Source: Pseudomonas rhizosphaerae (lineage in GTDB: Bacteria > Pseudomonadota > Gammaproteobacteria > Pseudomonadales > Pseudomonadaceae). From it: DNA of 64,000 bases. The DNA lies in contig NZ_CP009533.1 of NCBI RefSeq assembly GCF_000761155.1, forward strand, positions 434,001 to 498,000, written 5' to 3'. Made by a program: the position numbers and the translations under genes. Shown here one piece after another: positions 1 to 8,169 of this stretch (positions are counted from its first letter, which is position 1; every line of letters starts with the position of its first letter). The notes below the pieces were generated by a model, which was given only the letters and a program-made list of their open reading frames with translations, was not told where the DNA came from and ran no database searches.

Positions 1-740
1 CCGCCGCCTTCGACACCGGTGCTGACGTCCATGACCACCGGTAGCGGCTCGGTGACCAGCATGGCCGGGTGCCCGCTGGTCATGGGTACGTGCTCGCCGA
101 ATTGCTCGGCAATGTGATTGGCCCAGGCCCCAGCGCAATTGAGCAGCCAGGGCGCGCGCAGCCGTTCGCCATTGCTGCAGGACACCTCGAACGCCTGGCC
201 GTCATGGTCGAAGGCCAGCGCCTGAACCTGCTCCACGATCCGTGCACCGGCCCGCCGGGCGGCGGCTGCGAAAGCCGGCGACACCAGGCGCGGGTTGGCA
301 TGCCCATCACCGCTGCACAGCGACGCACCAACCGCCACGTCGCCGACCCAGGCAAACCGCTGGCGTAACTGACCGTGGTCGAGCAACTCCACACCCAGGT
401 CGAAATCGGCGGCAGCGTCGGCCCAGGCTTGCAGCTTGGCCATGTCGGCGTCGCTGCGGGCCAGCTTCAGGTGGCCCGAACGCACATACTCGCCGTCGAT
501 GCCGATCAGTCCGGGCAGGTCGCTCCACAGTTCATGGGCACGCTGTGACAGGGGCAGTTGCACCAGCGAGCGGCCCTGACGGCGTACGCCACCATAGTTC
601 ACGCCGCTGGAGCGCGATCCACAGTAATCGCGCTCCAGCAGCACCACGCGCTGACCGCGCAACGCCAGCATCAAGGCCGCCGACGCACCGACGATCCCCC
701 CGCCGATGATGATCACATCGGTTTCAGCGACGCGGCTCAT
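1..740 (-). CDS. FAD-dependent oxidoreductase, HcnC/glycine-oxidase-like subunit (3' end cut off by window edge)
   Basis: Reading leftward from an ATG at 740, 246 codons are visible before the left edge. Residues 8-20 form a dinucleotide-binding fold (VIIIGGGIVGAS), followed by an ERD acidic strand end and a GVNYGGVRRQGRS segment typical of the DAO family (D-amino-acid and glycine oxidases, HcnC, opine oxidase B). Such subunits oxidise a C-N bond of an amine or imino acid and pass electrons through the partner subunits. The start overlaps the stop of the preceding gene as ATGA, so translation is probably coupled. The substrate cannot be read from the sequence. The family is sure, the exact reaction is not. 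Confidence 0.85.
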   Translation of the reverse strand, partial: MSRVAETDVIIIGGGIVGASAALMLALRGQRVVLLERDYCGSRSSGVNYGGVRRQGRSLVQLPLSQRAHELWSDLPGLIGIDGEYVRSGHLKLARSDADMAKLQAWADAAADFDLGVELLDHGQLRQRFAWVGDVAVGASLCSGDGHANPRLVSPAFAAAARRAGARIVEQVQALAFDHDGQAFEVSCSNGERLRAPWLLNCAGAWANHIAEQFGEHVPMTSGHPAMLVTEPLPVVMDVSTGVEGG

Positions 741-2092
741 GGCTGCACCTCGACACCGAAGGGCAGGGGTTTGATCGGCGCCTGGGCGCGCAGGCGGCCG
801 ACGTCCTGCACTGGGCGCGCCGCAGCCTGGGCGATGATTTCCACCGTTGCGCTACCGCACATGCGCCCCTGGCAGCGGCCCATGCCGACCCGGCAATGGG
901 CCTTGACCCGGTTGATATCGGTGTGTCCCTGAGCGACCACCTGGCGAACTTCGCCAACGCTGATTTCCTCGCAGCGGCACAGCATCAATTGGTCGGGCGC
1001 CTGGCTGGCCCAGCTGTCGGGGAACGGGAATGCGGCTTCCAGGCCAGCGCGAAACCCCTGGATGCGCGCCAGCTGTCGCTCGAGCTGTGTGCCACGTACG
1101 CGGTCAATGGTGATGCCCATGTCTTCGAGCAGGGCCAGCGCTGCGCGCTCGCCGGCCATTTCCGCCGCATCGGCGCCCATGATTCCGGCACCGTCGCCGG
1201 CCAGGTACACGCCCGGCACGCTGCTGCGCCCGGCTCGATCGCGGCTCGGCAACCAGGCGCGATTGAGCGGGCTCCAGCTGAATTGGCAGCCAAGCAGGTC
1301 CGCCAGCTGTGTTTCGCTGCGCAACGCATGGGCGAAGGCCAGCCCGTCGCAGGCCAGGCTGTGTCGGCTGCCAGCGCGTTGCCAGGTGACGGCTTCGACT
1401 TTTTGCTCGCCGACGACCTCGACCAAGGTCGCGCCCTGATGCACGGCAATCCCATGGGCCGTCAGCCAGGCCCGGTAGTACAGGCCCTTGGCCAGGGTCG
1501 CAGGCTGAAGCAACAGCCGTGGCAGGGCAGCGACCTGCGCACCGAAGGGCGAGCTGTCCAGCACGGCCAGCACCCGGGCGCCTGCCTTGGCGTATTGATA
1601 GGCCACCAGGTACAACAACGGCCCGCTGCCGGCGAACACCACCTGCTCGCCGATGGCGCAGCCCTGGGACTTGAGGGCGATCTGCGCGGCGCCGAGGCTG
1701 TAGACGCCCGGCAAGGTCCAGCCTGGTACTGGCAGAATACGGTCGGTGGCGCCGGTGGCAATCAGCAGGCGGTCATACTTGACTGTGCTGACCCGCTGCT
1801 GGCTGAGCGTGTGCAGGTGGCCATCCTCGGCGTTCCACACCAAAGTGTCGGGACGGTAGTCGATCTGCGCGCTCATCGCGTCCAGCGTCTGATGCACCGC
1901 CTGCGCCTTGCGCGCTTCGAAGCCATAGAGTTGATTGGCCGGGCGCTGGAAATTGCCCGGCGCACGTCGGTAGACCTGGCCGCCGCCCTGCAGGGCTTCG
2001 TCCACCAGGCACGGCCGCAGGCCATGGGCGGCCAGGGTCTGCGCCGCGCGAATGCCAGCCGGTCCGGCGCCCACGATCACCACCGCGCTCAC
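737..2092 (-). CDS. NAD/FAD-dependent oxidoreductase with C-terminal BFD-like [2Fe-2S] domain (HcnB/OoxA-like)
   Basis: A 451-aa product. The frame stays open further upstream, but that part only shadows the ferredoxin gene. The GTG at 2092 overlaps the ferredoxin stop as GTGA, and the protein then begins directly with VVIVGAGPAGIRAA, the FAD Rossmann motif. A second Rossmann motif (VVFAGSGPLLYLVAYQ) lies mid-protein. The C-terminus has a cysteine set (CRCEE, then CRVGMGRCQGRMC) of the BFD-like iron-sulfur domain. This is the architecture of hydrogen-cyanide-synthase subunit B and opine oxidase subunit A, which shuttle electrons from the catalytic flavin subunit. It lies between the ferredoxin and the HcnC-like gene, completing a three-subunit amine dehydrogenase. 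Confidence 0.88.
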   Translation of the reverse strand: MSAVVIVGAGPAGIRAAQTLAAHGLRPCLVDEALQGGGQVYRRAPGNFQRPANQLYGFEARKAQAVHQTLDAMSAQIDYRPDTLVWNAEDGHLHTLSQQRVSTVKYDRLLIATGATDRILPVPGWTLPGVYSLGAAQIALKSQGCAIGEQVVFAGSGPLLYLVAYQYAKAGARVLAVLDSSPFGAQVAALPRLLLQPATLAKGLYYRAWLTAHGIAVHQGATLVEVVGEQKVEAVTWQRAGSRHSLACDGLAFAHALRSETQLADLLGCQFSWSPLNRAWLPSRDRAGRSSVPGVYLAGDGAGIMGADAAEMAGERAALALLEDMGITIDRVRGTQLERQLARIQGFRAGLEAAFPFPDSWASQAPDQLMLCRCEEISVGEVRQVVAQGHTDINRVKAHCRVGMGRCQGRMCGSATVEIIAQAAARPVQDVGRLRAQAPIKPLPFGVEVQP

Positions 2093-2379
2093 GAGCGCCG
2101 TCCCGGGTCGCGTTCGACCTGCATGCCCGCTTCCAGCGGCGTGGCGCAGGCACGTACGCGACGACCGTCGCCCAATCGAACCCAACAGTCCTGACAGGCG
2201 CCCATCAGGCAAAAACCGGCGCGGGCCTGGGCACTGAAGTCGCTGCCGCGCAGGTGCTCGGCGCAGGTCAGCACGGCGGTGAGCAGGGTATCCCCCGCCA
2301 GGCCGCACATGGCCTGTCCGTCGAGGGTGAACGGCACCGACGGGCGATCGAGTTCGGTCAGACGCTTGAACAGGGCCAT
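2089..2379 (-). CDS. small (2Fe-2S)-binding subunit (HcnA/OoxX-like)
   Basis: A 96-aa plant-type ferredoxin-like protein. The cluster ligands are in GFCLMGACQDC (C-x4-C-x2-C) with a further cysteine in RACATP. The N-terminal half (VPFTLDGQAMCGLAG) matches the beta-grasp portion of HcnA. The start ATG at 2379 shares one base with the stop of the upstream permease (TGATG), and the stop overlaps the GTG of the next gene. It is inferred to be the electron-transfer subunit of the three-part flavoenzyme encoded by this and the next two genes. Confidence 0.88.
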   Translation of the reverse strand: MALFKRLTELDRPSVPFTLDGQAMCGLAGDTLLTAVLTCAEHLRGSDFSAQARAGFCLMGACQDCWVRLGDGRRVRACATPLEAGMQVERDPGRRS

Positions 2380-3173
2380 CAGTTTTTCCCCACCAGTACG
2401 CGGTCCAGCCCATACACCCGGTCGAGCAGAATCATGGTCGCGGCGGTCAGGGCGATCACCAGCGCCGACACCGCTGCCATCATCGGGTCGATGGACTCGG
2501 TGGCATACACGTACATGCGCACCGGCAAGGTCTGGGTCGCAGGGGAGGTGACGAAGATCGACAGTGTCACCTCGTCGAAGCTGTTGATGAACGCCAGCAA
2601 CCAGCCTCCGGCGACCCCCGGCAGGATCATCGGCAGGGTGATCTGGCGAAACAGGGTGAACCGACTTGCGCCCAGCGATTCCGCCGCCTGTTCGGCGCTG
2701 CGGTCGATACCGATGGCGGCGGCGATCACCAGGCGCAGTACATAGGGCGTGATCACCACCACGTGGGCCAGCATCAGCCAGACGAAACTGCCATTCACGC
2801 CCATCAGCGCAAACAGGCGCAGCATGGCCACGCCCAGCACCAGGTGCGGAATGATGATCGGCGACAGAAACAGCGCATTGAGAAAGTTGCGTCCGGGAAA
2901 GTGGTAACGGGTGATCGCCAGCGCCGCCGGCACGGCGATCAAGGTCGCCAGGGTCGCGGCGACCACCGCCAAAATCAGGCTGTTATAGAACGCATCGATG
3001 AAGTCGGCGCGCTCGAACACGGCACGGAACCAGCGCAGGGAAAAACTGGAGGTGGGCAGGGTCAGGGTGTTCTCCGGCGTGAACGCCACCAGGCACACCA
3101 CCACCAGCGGCGCGAGCATGAACACTACTACCAGGGCATGAAACGACAGGGCCAACGGACCGTTCTTGGACAT
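2379..3173 (-). CDS. ABC transporter inner-membrane permease (PotC-like)
   Basis: A 264-aa protein with about six hydrophobic segments. The binding-protein-dependent permease (EAA) loop is EQAAESLGASRFTLFRQITLP, roughly residues 165-185, which contacts the ATPase. Length and sequence style match PotC/PotI-type permeases for polyamines, opines and related amines. It starts three bases after the stop of the other permease and overlaps the ferredoxin start by one base, so it belongs to the same transcript. No substrate-binding protein gene for this importer is visible; it may lie beyond the left edge. Confidence 0.9.
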   Translation of the reverse strand: MSKNGPLALSFHALVVVFMLAPLVVVCLVAFTPENTLTLPTSSFSLRWFRAVFERADFIDAFYNSLILAVVAATLATLIAVPAALAITRYHFPGRNFLNALFLSPIIIPHLVLGVAMLRLFALMGVNGSFVWLMLAHVVVITPYVLRLVIAAAIGIDRSAEQAAESLGASRFTLFRQITLPMILPGVAGGWLLAFINSFDEVTLSIFVTSPATQTLPVRMYVYATESIDPMMAAVSALVIALTAATMILLDRVYGLDRVLVGKN

Positions 3174-3176
3174 CGA

Positions 3177-4022
3177 TCATTCCCCCAGGGCTTTTTTGTA
3201 GCGACCTTCGACCAGGCGGTTCCAGGACAGCATGATCAGCAGGTTGGCCAGCAGCAGCGCCACAGCAATGGTCGCGCCCATGGGCCAGTTAAGTTCCGAG
3301 AGGTACTGGTCGTAGACCACCGTGGCGACCATCTTCAAGCGTCGGCCGCCGAGCAGGCCGGGGATGGCGAACGAACTGGCCGCCAGGCCGAAGACGATCA
3401 GCGTGCCCGACAGCACACCGGGCATGATCTGTGGCAGCACCACCATGCGCATCACCTTCGCTTGGCTTGCGCCCAGTGACTGCGCGGCCTGCTCGGCGGC
3501 TGGGTCGAGTTTCTGCAGCGAGGTCCAGACCGGGATGATCATGAACGGCAACATCACGTGGACCAGTGCCAGGATCACCGCGAACGGTGTGTAGAGCATT
3601 TTCAGCGGGCGTCCGCCCAGCGCGGCGATGGCCTGGTTGATCAGCCCGTCGGCACCCAGCAGCAGGCTCCAGCCGAAGGCACGCACTACCACTGAAATCA
3701 GCAGCGGCGTGAGGATCAGAATCAGGAAGATCGAACGCCACGGTGTACCCATGCGGCTGAGAATGTAAGCCTCCGGTACGCCGATCACCACGCACAGGAA
3801 AGTCACCAGTGCACTGATCCAGAAGGTCCGCCAGAAAATTTCATAAAAGTAGCTGTCGCTGAGTAGGCTGGCGTAGTTGGCCAGCGTGTAGCTGTCGCTC
3901 TTGACCCCCACTTCGTAGTCGAACAGGTTGAACGACAGCACCAGCGTCAGGCCCAGCGGCACGATCAGCAGGGCGACGAACAGCGCCAGCGCCGGCGCCG
4001 AAAGCAGGTATCCACGGCTCAT
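3177..4022 (-). CDS. ABC transporter inner-membrane permease (PotB-like)
   Basis: A 281-aa product. I place the start at the ATG at 4022, which overlaps the ATPase stop as ATGA. It gives MSRGYLLSAPALALFVALL, a normal first membrane segment, whereas the upstream extension reads out of the ATPase gene. The EAA loop EQAAQSLGASQAKVMRMVVLP is present in the second half. It would form a heterodimeric channel with the next permease and the upstream ATPase. Confidence 0.9.
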   Translation of the reverse strand: MSRGYLLSAPALALFVALLIVPLGLTLVLSFNLFDYEVGVKSDSYTLANYASLLSDSYFYEIFWRTFWISALVTFLCVVIGVPEAYILSRMGTPWRSIFLILILTPLLISVVVRAFGWSLLLGADGLINQAIAALGGRPLKMLYTPFAVILALVHVMLPFMIIPVWTSLQKLDPAAEQAAQSLGASQAKVMRMVVLPQIMPGVLSGTLIVFGLAASSFAIPGLLGGRRLKMVATVVYDQYLSELNWPMGATIAVALLLANLLIMLSWNRLVEGRYKKALGE

Positions 4023-5044
4023 GCGCAGGCCTCGCGATCCAGGACGCGAAGCAGTTCGTGCGGCCAGTCCAGGCCGACCGCGACACCCGTGCCCAGCGGT
4101 GCGCTGCCATCGTTGCGGCGCACCACGGTGATCTCGCCGAGCACGGTTTCCAAGCGGTACAGCCACTGGCTGCCAAGAAAGTAACGGGTGACGATGCGCC
4201 CCTGGATACGTCCCTCACCGGCGTTGCAGAGGTCGATCTTTTCCGGGCGCAGGCTCAGCATCAGTTCACCTTCACCGGCCTGGGCCAGCACCTGCGGCTG
4301 GCCCAACGTGTCGTACTCGCCGGGCAGCAGGTTGGCCTTGCCGACGAAGCCGGAGATGAACGGCGTGCGCGGGTGCTCGTAGAGTTTGTAGGGCTCGTCG
4401 ATCTGGGTGACCTGGCCGGCTTGCATCACCACCACCCGGTCGCTGATGGACAGGGCTTCGGCCTGGTCGTGGGTCACCATCAGGGTCGTGATGCCGACTT
4501 CGCACTGGATGCGGCGAATCTCGAACTGCATCTCCTCGCGCAGGCTCGCGTCGAGGTTGGACAACGGCTCGTCGAGCAGCAGCACCGGCGGCTGGATCAC
4601 CAGGGCACGCGCCAGGGCCACGCGCTGGCGCTGGCCTCCCGAAAGCTCTCGCGGGTAGCGCTCGGCATGCGCGGTCAGGCGCACCAGCGCCAGCACCTGG
4701 TCGACGCGGGTGCGAATGTCGCTGCTGCTCACCTTGCGCATCTTCAGGCCGAACGCGACGTTGTCGCGCACGCTCATGTGCGGGAACAGCGCATAGCTCT
4801 GGAACACCACGCCCAGGCCGCGGCTGCTGGGTTTGGCGTGGGTGATGTCGCGTCCGTCGAGGACGATCCGGCCGCTGGTCACGTCGACGAAGCCGGCAAT
4901 CATCTGCAGCGTGGTGGTCTTGCCGCAACCGGAGGGGCCGAGCAGCGAAACGAACTCGCCCTGGCTGACGCTCAGGTCGGTCGCCACTACGGCCTGCACG
5001 GGTCCGTAGCGTTTGCACAGTGCTTGAAGTTCGAGAAAGGCCAT
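4019..5044 (-). CDS. ABC transporter ATP-binding protein (PotA-like)
   Basis: A 341-aa ATPase. It has Walker A GPSGCGKTT (near residues 36-44), Q-loop VVFQSYALFPH, signature [15 protein letters not shown], Walker B LLLDEPLSNLD and H-loop VTHDQAEAL, followed by a C-terminal TOBE region (LSLRPEKI). All catalytic residues are intact. This is the first gene of the operon. The whole order is ATPase, two permeases, ferredoxin, flavoprotein, flavoprotein, so uptake and first oxidation of one amine-type compound are encoded together. Divergent transcription from the IclR gene suggests that regulator controls it. Confidence 0.93.
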   Translation of the reverse strand: MAFLELQALCKRYGPVQAVVATDLSVSQGEFVSLLGPSGCGKTTTLQMIAGFVDVTSGRIVLDGRDITHAKPSSRGLGVVFQSYALFPHMSVRDNVAFGLKMRKVSSSDIRTRVDQVLALVRLTAHAERYPRELSGGQRQRVALARALVIQPPVLLLDEPLSNLDASLREEMQFEIRRIQCEVGITTLMVTHDQAEALSISDRVVVMQAGQVTQIDEPYKLYEHPRTPFISGFVGKANLLPGEYDTLGQPQVLAQAGEGELMLSLRPEKIDLCNAGEGRIQGRIVTRYFLGSQWLYRLETVLGEITVVRRNDGSAPLGTGVAVGLDWPHELLRVLDREACA

Positions 5045-5276
5045 GGCTGCGTTCTACCTGTCGTTGTCGGCCGCATGTGCGGTGCGTTGATCGAGGGCAG
5101 AGGCGAAAGGGGTCCTGCGTTGGGGTGGCGCTCGTTCTGAGTCGGCTGCCGGCTATTGTTGGTCTCGCCCCGTGGACGAAGAGTAGGACGAAGGCTAGGA
5201 TGGCGAAAGCGGTTATTTCACTGAGCGGGTGTCTATTTTCAATTTAATCCTTTCAATGAAATCGGATGAGCAAAAT
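5045..5276. promoter_or_regulatory. divergent promoter region with candidate IclR operator TTTCAATGAAA
   Basis: A 232-bp gap separates the minus-strand transport/oxidase operon from the IclR gene. The right end is AT-rich and holds the perfect 11-bp palindrome TTTCAATGAAA at 5251-5261, preceded by GAAA and TTTC half-sites at 5200-5220. IclR-family proteins commonly bind short AT-rich palindromes near their own start, so this is a candidate operator. I did not recognise confident -35/-10 pairs. Confidence 0.4.
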
Positions 5277-6107
5277 ATGAAAGACGATTCCACTGAGCGG
5301 AATGTAGAGCCAGGTGTAGGCAGTGCGTCGCGGTTGTTTGCCGTGTTGCGGGGACTGTCGGCCGCGTCGGCCGAAGGTGAGCGGGTCATCCAGCTCGCCG
5401 AACGCATCGGCCTGTCGCAACCCACCACCCACCGTTTGTTGCGCGGGCTGGTGGAGGAGGGCATGGTCGAGCAGGACACCCGCAGCAAGCGCTATCGGCT
5501 GAGCCTGGAATTCTTCGCACTGGCCGCGCGGGCCGGTAACGGCGGCAACTTGCGCGAGCTGGCACGGCCCAGCCTGCTGCGCCTGTCGGCCTCGTTGGGT
5601 GACTCGCTGTTTCTGCTTGCGCGCAGTGGTTTCGACGCGATCTGCCTGGACCGCAGCGAAGGGCCTTACCCGATACGTACCTTCACCGGCGACATCGGTG
5701 GCCGTGTTGCGCTGGGGGTCGGCCAAGGGAGCCTGGCCATTTTGGCGTTCCTGCCCGAGGATGAACGGGAAACCGTGATCCACTACAACCTGCCTCGGCT
5801 CAAGGACCTGCACCTGTACGACGAGGTATTGCTGCGTTCGGAAGTCGACAGCGTGCGCCGGCTCGGCTACGCCGCGCGCAACACCGGCGTGCTGCCCGGC
5901 ATGGCGGGCCTGGCGGTGCCGATACTCGACCGTAACGGCCATGCGGTCGCAGCCCTGAGTGTCGCCACCATCAGCGATCGGCTCGGCCCCGACCGGCTGC
6001 CCACGGTGGTCGAGTTGCTCAAGCGCGAGGCTTCGGCCATCGGCCCGCGCCTGAACCCCTTCGACCCGACCTTGCGCCGGCCCTCGCAGACCTTCGGTCG
6101 GGCGTGA
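5277..6107 (+). CDS. IclR-family transcriptional regulator
   Basis: A 276-aa protein with an N-terminal winged helix (VIQLAERIGLSQPTTHRLLRGLVEEGMVEQD) and a C-terminal IclR effector domain (GNGGNLRELARPSLLRLSASLGDSLFLLARSG through VAALSVATI). I chose the ATG at 5277 because GGATGAG lies 5' of it and a candidate operator palindrome overlaps the alternative ATG at 5256. A GTG at 5229 in frame is also possible. It is divergent from the amine transporter/oxidase operon and convergent with the sigma-54 regulator 9 bp downstream. It is inferred to sense the transported compound or a product of it. Confidence 0.9.
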   Translation: MKDDSTERNVEPGVGSASRLFAVLRGLSAASAEGERVIQLAERIGLSQPTTHRLLRGLVEEGMVEQDTRSKRYRLSLEFFALAARAGNGGNLRELARPSLLRLSASLGDSLFLLARSGFDAICLDRSEGPYPIRTFTGDIGGRVALGVGQGSLAILAFLPEDERETVIHYNLPRLKDLHLYDEVLLRSEVDSVRRLGYAARNTGVLPGMAGLAVPILDRNGHAVAALSVATISDRLGPDRLPTVVELLKREASAIGPRLNPFDPTLRRPSQTFGRA

Positions 6108-6116
6108 ACACCAGCG

Positions 6117-7913
6117 TCAGAGTGCATGCCCCTGCTCACGCAGGCGCTTGTACAAGGTGTTGCGGCTGACCCCCAGGCGCCGCGCCAGCCGGGAGATGTT
6201 GCCGTCACTGGCCTGCAACAACTCGCCCAGATCGCTGACCTTGGTCAGGGTCAGCAGTGGGCGCGCCGAGGCGTTCTCCTGCGCAGGTTGCAGACCGGCT
6301 TCGAGCAGGAAATCTTCGGGTAGATGCTCCAGGCCAATGACGTCCTGGTCGGCCAGCACCAGCGCGACCTTGACCACCGCCGCCAGCTGACGCACGTTGC
6401 CCGGCCAGGGGTGGACCATGAACGCTGCCCACACCTGGTCGCTGAAGCCGGCGGTCTGCTGCGCTTCGCGCTGCGTTTCCCACACCTGTTCGATCAACTC
6501 GCGCTTGTCACTGCGTGTGTGCAGGGTCGGCAGGTGCAGGGTCATGCCCGCCAGGCGATAATAGAGGTCCTCGCGGAACAACCCGGCCTGTACCCGTTGC
6601 CGCAGATCTTCGTGGGTCGCTGAAACCAGGCGGATGTCGACCGGTATCGGATCGCCACAGCCCAGCGGCTGAATGCAGCGCTCTTGCAGTACGCGCAGCA
6701 GCCGCGCCTGGGTCGGCAGCGGCATGTCACCGATCTCGTCGAGGAACAGAATGCCCTTGTCGGCCTTGCGCACCAGTCCTGGGCTGCCCTTGTGGCTGGC
6801 ACCGGTGAAAGCGCCGCGTTCATAGCCGAACAGTTCCGACTCCACCAGTTCGGCGGGAATCGCCGCGCAATTGACCGCAATCAGTGGGTGCGCCGCACGG
6901 CTGCTGGCCTGGTGCAGGGCCTTGACCAGCACCTCCTTGCCGGTGCCGGTGTCGCCGCGCAGCAGCAGCGGCACGTCCTTTTCCAGCAGGCGCAATCCCT
7001 GTTGCAGGGCTTTGTCCAGACGCGGATCGGTACCGCGCTGCGCAAGGCTGGCAGCCGCTCGCTGCAACGGCTTCTTGAGCAGGCACTGCAAGCGGTTGCG
7101 CCCCGGCGGCTGCAGGGCAAAGGTGCGCTCCAGCGGGTGCTCGAGCAGCGCCTGTGGCGTCAGTCTGAACACTTGCTGCAGGGTCAGCCCAGGCAGCTCC
7201 ACACCCAGCAGGCTGTCGGCGCGGCGATTGGCGGCCAGCACGCGACCGCTGTCGTCGAACACCAGTAGCCCGGCCCACTGGCTGTCGAGGTTGTTCACCC
7301 CGGTGTTGAAAATCAACTGGTGATGCCGATCGGCGAACGCCTCCAGGATCAGTCGATTCTCGACCGTCTGGCTCATCATCTTCACCAGCCCCAGAGTATG
7401 TGAAGGCGGCAGGTGACTGTCGCTGGACACGTCCAGCACCGCCACCATGTTGCGTTGCGCATCGAAGATCGGTGACGCCGAGCCATTCATCAGGCGATTG
7501 GCCAGCAGAAAGTGTTCGTCGGGCTCGACGTGTACGGCCTGGCGGCACGCCAGCGCAGTACCGATCGGGTTGGTTCCTGCCGTCGTTTCCAGCCAGCAGG
7601 CACCGGGCGCATGGCCCGACTGGCCGGCACCGACGCCCGGCTGCGCCCCCCACGACCGCATCAGCCGGGCCTGCGGGTCGGCCAGGCGGATCAGACAACG
7701 CGAGTTGCCCAGGATGTGTTCGTAATAGGGCAACACCTCGCGGTGGGTGGTGTGCAGCAGGGCCTGATGCACGTCGAGCATCTGTTGCAGCGCAACGCGC
7801 GCCAGCGGCTCGAAGCGAGGCGCGTGATGATGCTCCAGCCCCGCTTCGCGACAGCGCGCCCAGGAGCTTTGAATCAGTTGGTCATGTGCCAGTGTGGGAG
7901 TGGATACGGGCAT
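6117..7913 (-). CDS. sigma-54-dependent transcriptional activator, AcoR-like
   Basis: A 598-aa bacterial enhancer-binding protein. The N-terminal region (about 70-230) is GAF-like. The AAA+ domain has Walker A GDTGTGKE (near residue 318), the sigma-54-contacting GAFTGA loop (near 363-368) and Walker B LFLDEIGD (near 390). A Fis-type helix-turn-helix ([20 protein letters not shown]) ends the protein. All motifs needed for sigma-54 activation are intact. It is divergent from the glycerol-type ABC operon, which carries a -24/-12 promoter, so it is the probable activator of that operon. AcoR-type proteins respond to small metabolites through the GAF domain; the ligand here is not known. Confidence 0.92.
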   Translation of the reverse strand: MPVSTPTLAHDQLIQSSWARCREAGLEHHHAPRFEPLARVALQQMLDVHQALLHTTHREVLPYYEHILGNSRCLIRLADPQARLMRSWGAQPGVGAGQSGHAPGACWLETTAGTNPIGTALACRQAVHVEPDEHFLLANRLMNGSASPIFDAQRNMVAVLDVSSDSHLPPSHTLGLVKMMSQTVENRLILEAFADRHHQLIFNTGVNNLDSQWAGLLVFDDSGRVLAANRRADSLLGVELPGLTLQQVFRLTPQALLEHPLERTFALQPPGRNRLQCLLKKPLQRAAASLAQRGTDPRLDKALQQGLRLLEKDVPLLLRGDTGTGKEVLVKALHQASSRAAHPLIAVNCAAIPAELVESELFGYERGAFTGASHKGSPGLVRKADKGILFLDEIGDMPLPTQARLLRVLQERCIQPLGCGDPIPVDIRLVSATHEDLRQRVQAGLFREDLYYRLAGMTLHLPTLHTRSDKRELIEQVWETQREAQQTAGFSDQVWAAFMVHPWPGNVRQLAAVVKVALVLADQDVIGLEHLPEDFLLEAGLQPAQENASARPLLTLTKVSDLGELLQASDGNISRLARRLGVSRNTLYKRLREQGHAL

Positions 7914-7947
7914 GGTTCAGGTATCCCGGCGCGCGGCCTTGTTGTTT

Positions 7948-8010
7948 TTGTTCATGCAGTGTTGTTCACGGTTGTTCATTGTCAATGCGCCAGGCGTTCA
8001 TTTTTGTTCA
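7948..8010. promoter_or_regulatory. cluster of TTGTTCA boxes, candidate upstream activating sequence
   Basis: Four copies of TTGTTCA occur at 7948-7954, 7962-7968, 7972-7978 and 8004-8010, with a fifth GTTCA at 7996-8000 and a palindrome CATTGTCAATG at 7977-7987. The first-base spacings are 14, 10 and 32 bp, close to whole helical turns for the last two. The cluster lies 77-140 bp upstream of the -24/-12 element, the usual distance for enhancer-binding proteins. Binding by the adjacent AcoR-like protein is inferred. Confidence 0.5.
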
Positions 8011-8086
8011 GGGGCGAACCTGGCCTGTGACCCGCCCACGCGTCCGAACGGTCTGGCTGGCGCGTGCAAGCGTTGCGCACGGAAAT

Positions 8087-8102
8087 TGGCACGCTTATCG
8101 CT
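8087..8102 (+). promoter_or_regulatory. sigma-54 (-24/-12) promoter of the ABC operon
   Basis: TGGCACGCTTATCGCT matches the consensus TGGCACGNNNNTTGCW at all but one defined position. The invariant GG (8088-8089) and GC (8100-8101) are separated by exactly 10 bp. It lies 68 bp upstream of the first ABC gene and beside a sigma-54 activator gene. Confidence 0.75.
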
Positions 8103-8148
8103 CTGGGTTTGCCAGCAGTCGTACCGACGCGAAGCCGCAATCGCTTCC

Positions 8149-8160
8149 AATAATAAAAAA
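8149..8160 (+). promoter_or_regulatory. A-rich Crc/Hfq-type motif at the ribosome binding site
   Basis: AATAATAAAAAA fits the AANAANAA pattern bound by Hfq-Crc in pseudomonads. It directly abuts and partly forms the Shine-Dalgarno AAAGG upstream of the ATG at 8170. A second, longer copy of the same kind of motif starts inside the binding-protein gene of the operon (12370). Catabolite repression of translation is inferred. Confidence 0.5.
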
Positions 8161-8169
8161 GGCGCCGCC

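Noticed and set aside
2093..2413. Upstream extension of the flavoprotein gene to 2413, giving a 558-aa protein.
   Set aside because: The extension reads through the ferredoxin gene in another frame. The GTG at 2092, coupled to the ferredoxin stop, yields the expected N-terminal Rossmann motif.
5229..5276. GTG 5229 or ATG 5256 as the start of the IclR gene.
   Set aside because: Neither has a ribosome site, and the added residues are not family-like; ATG 5277 is preferred, although ATG 5256 cannot be fully excluded.
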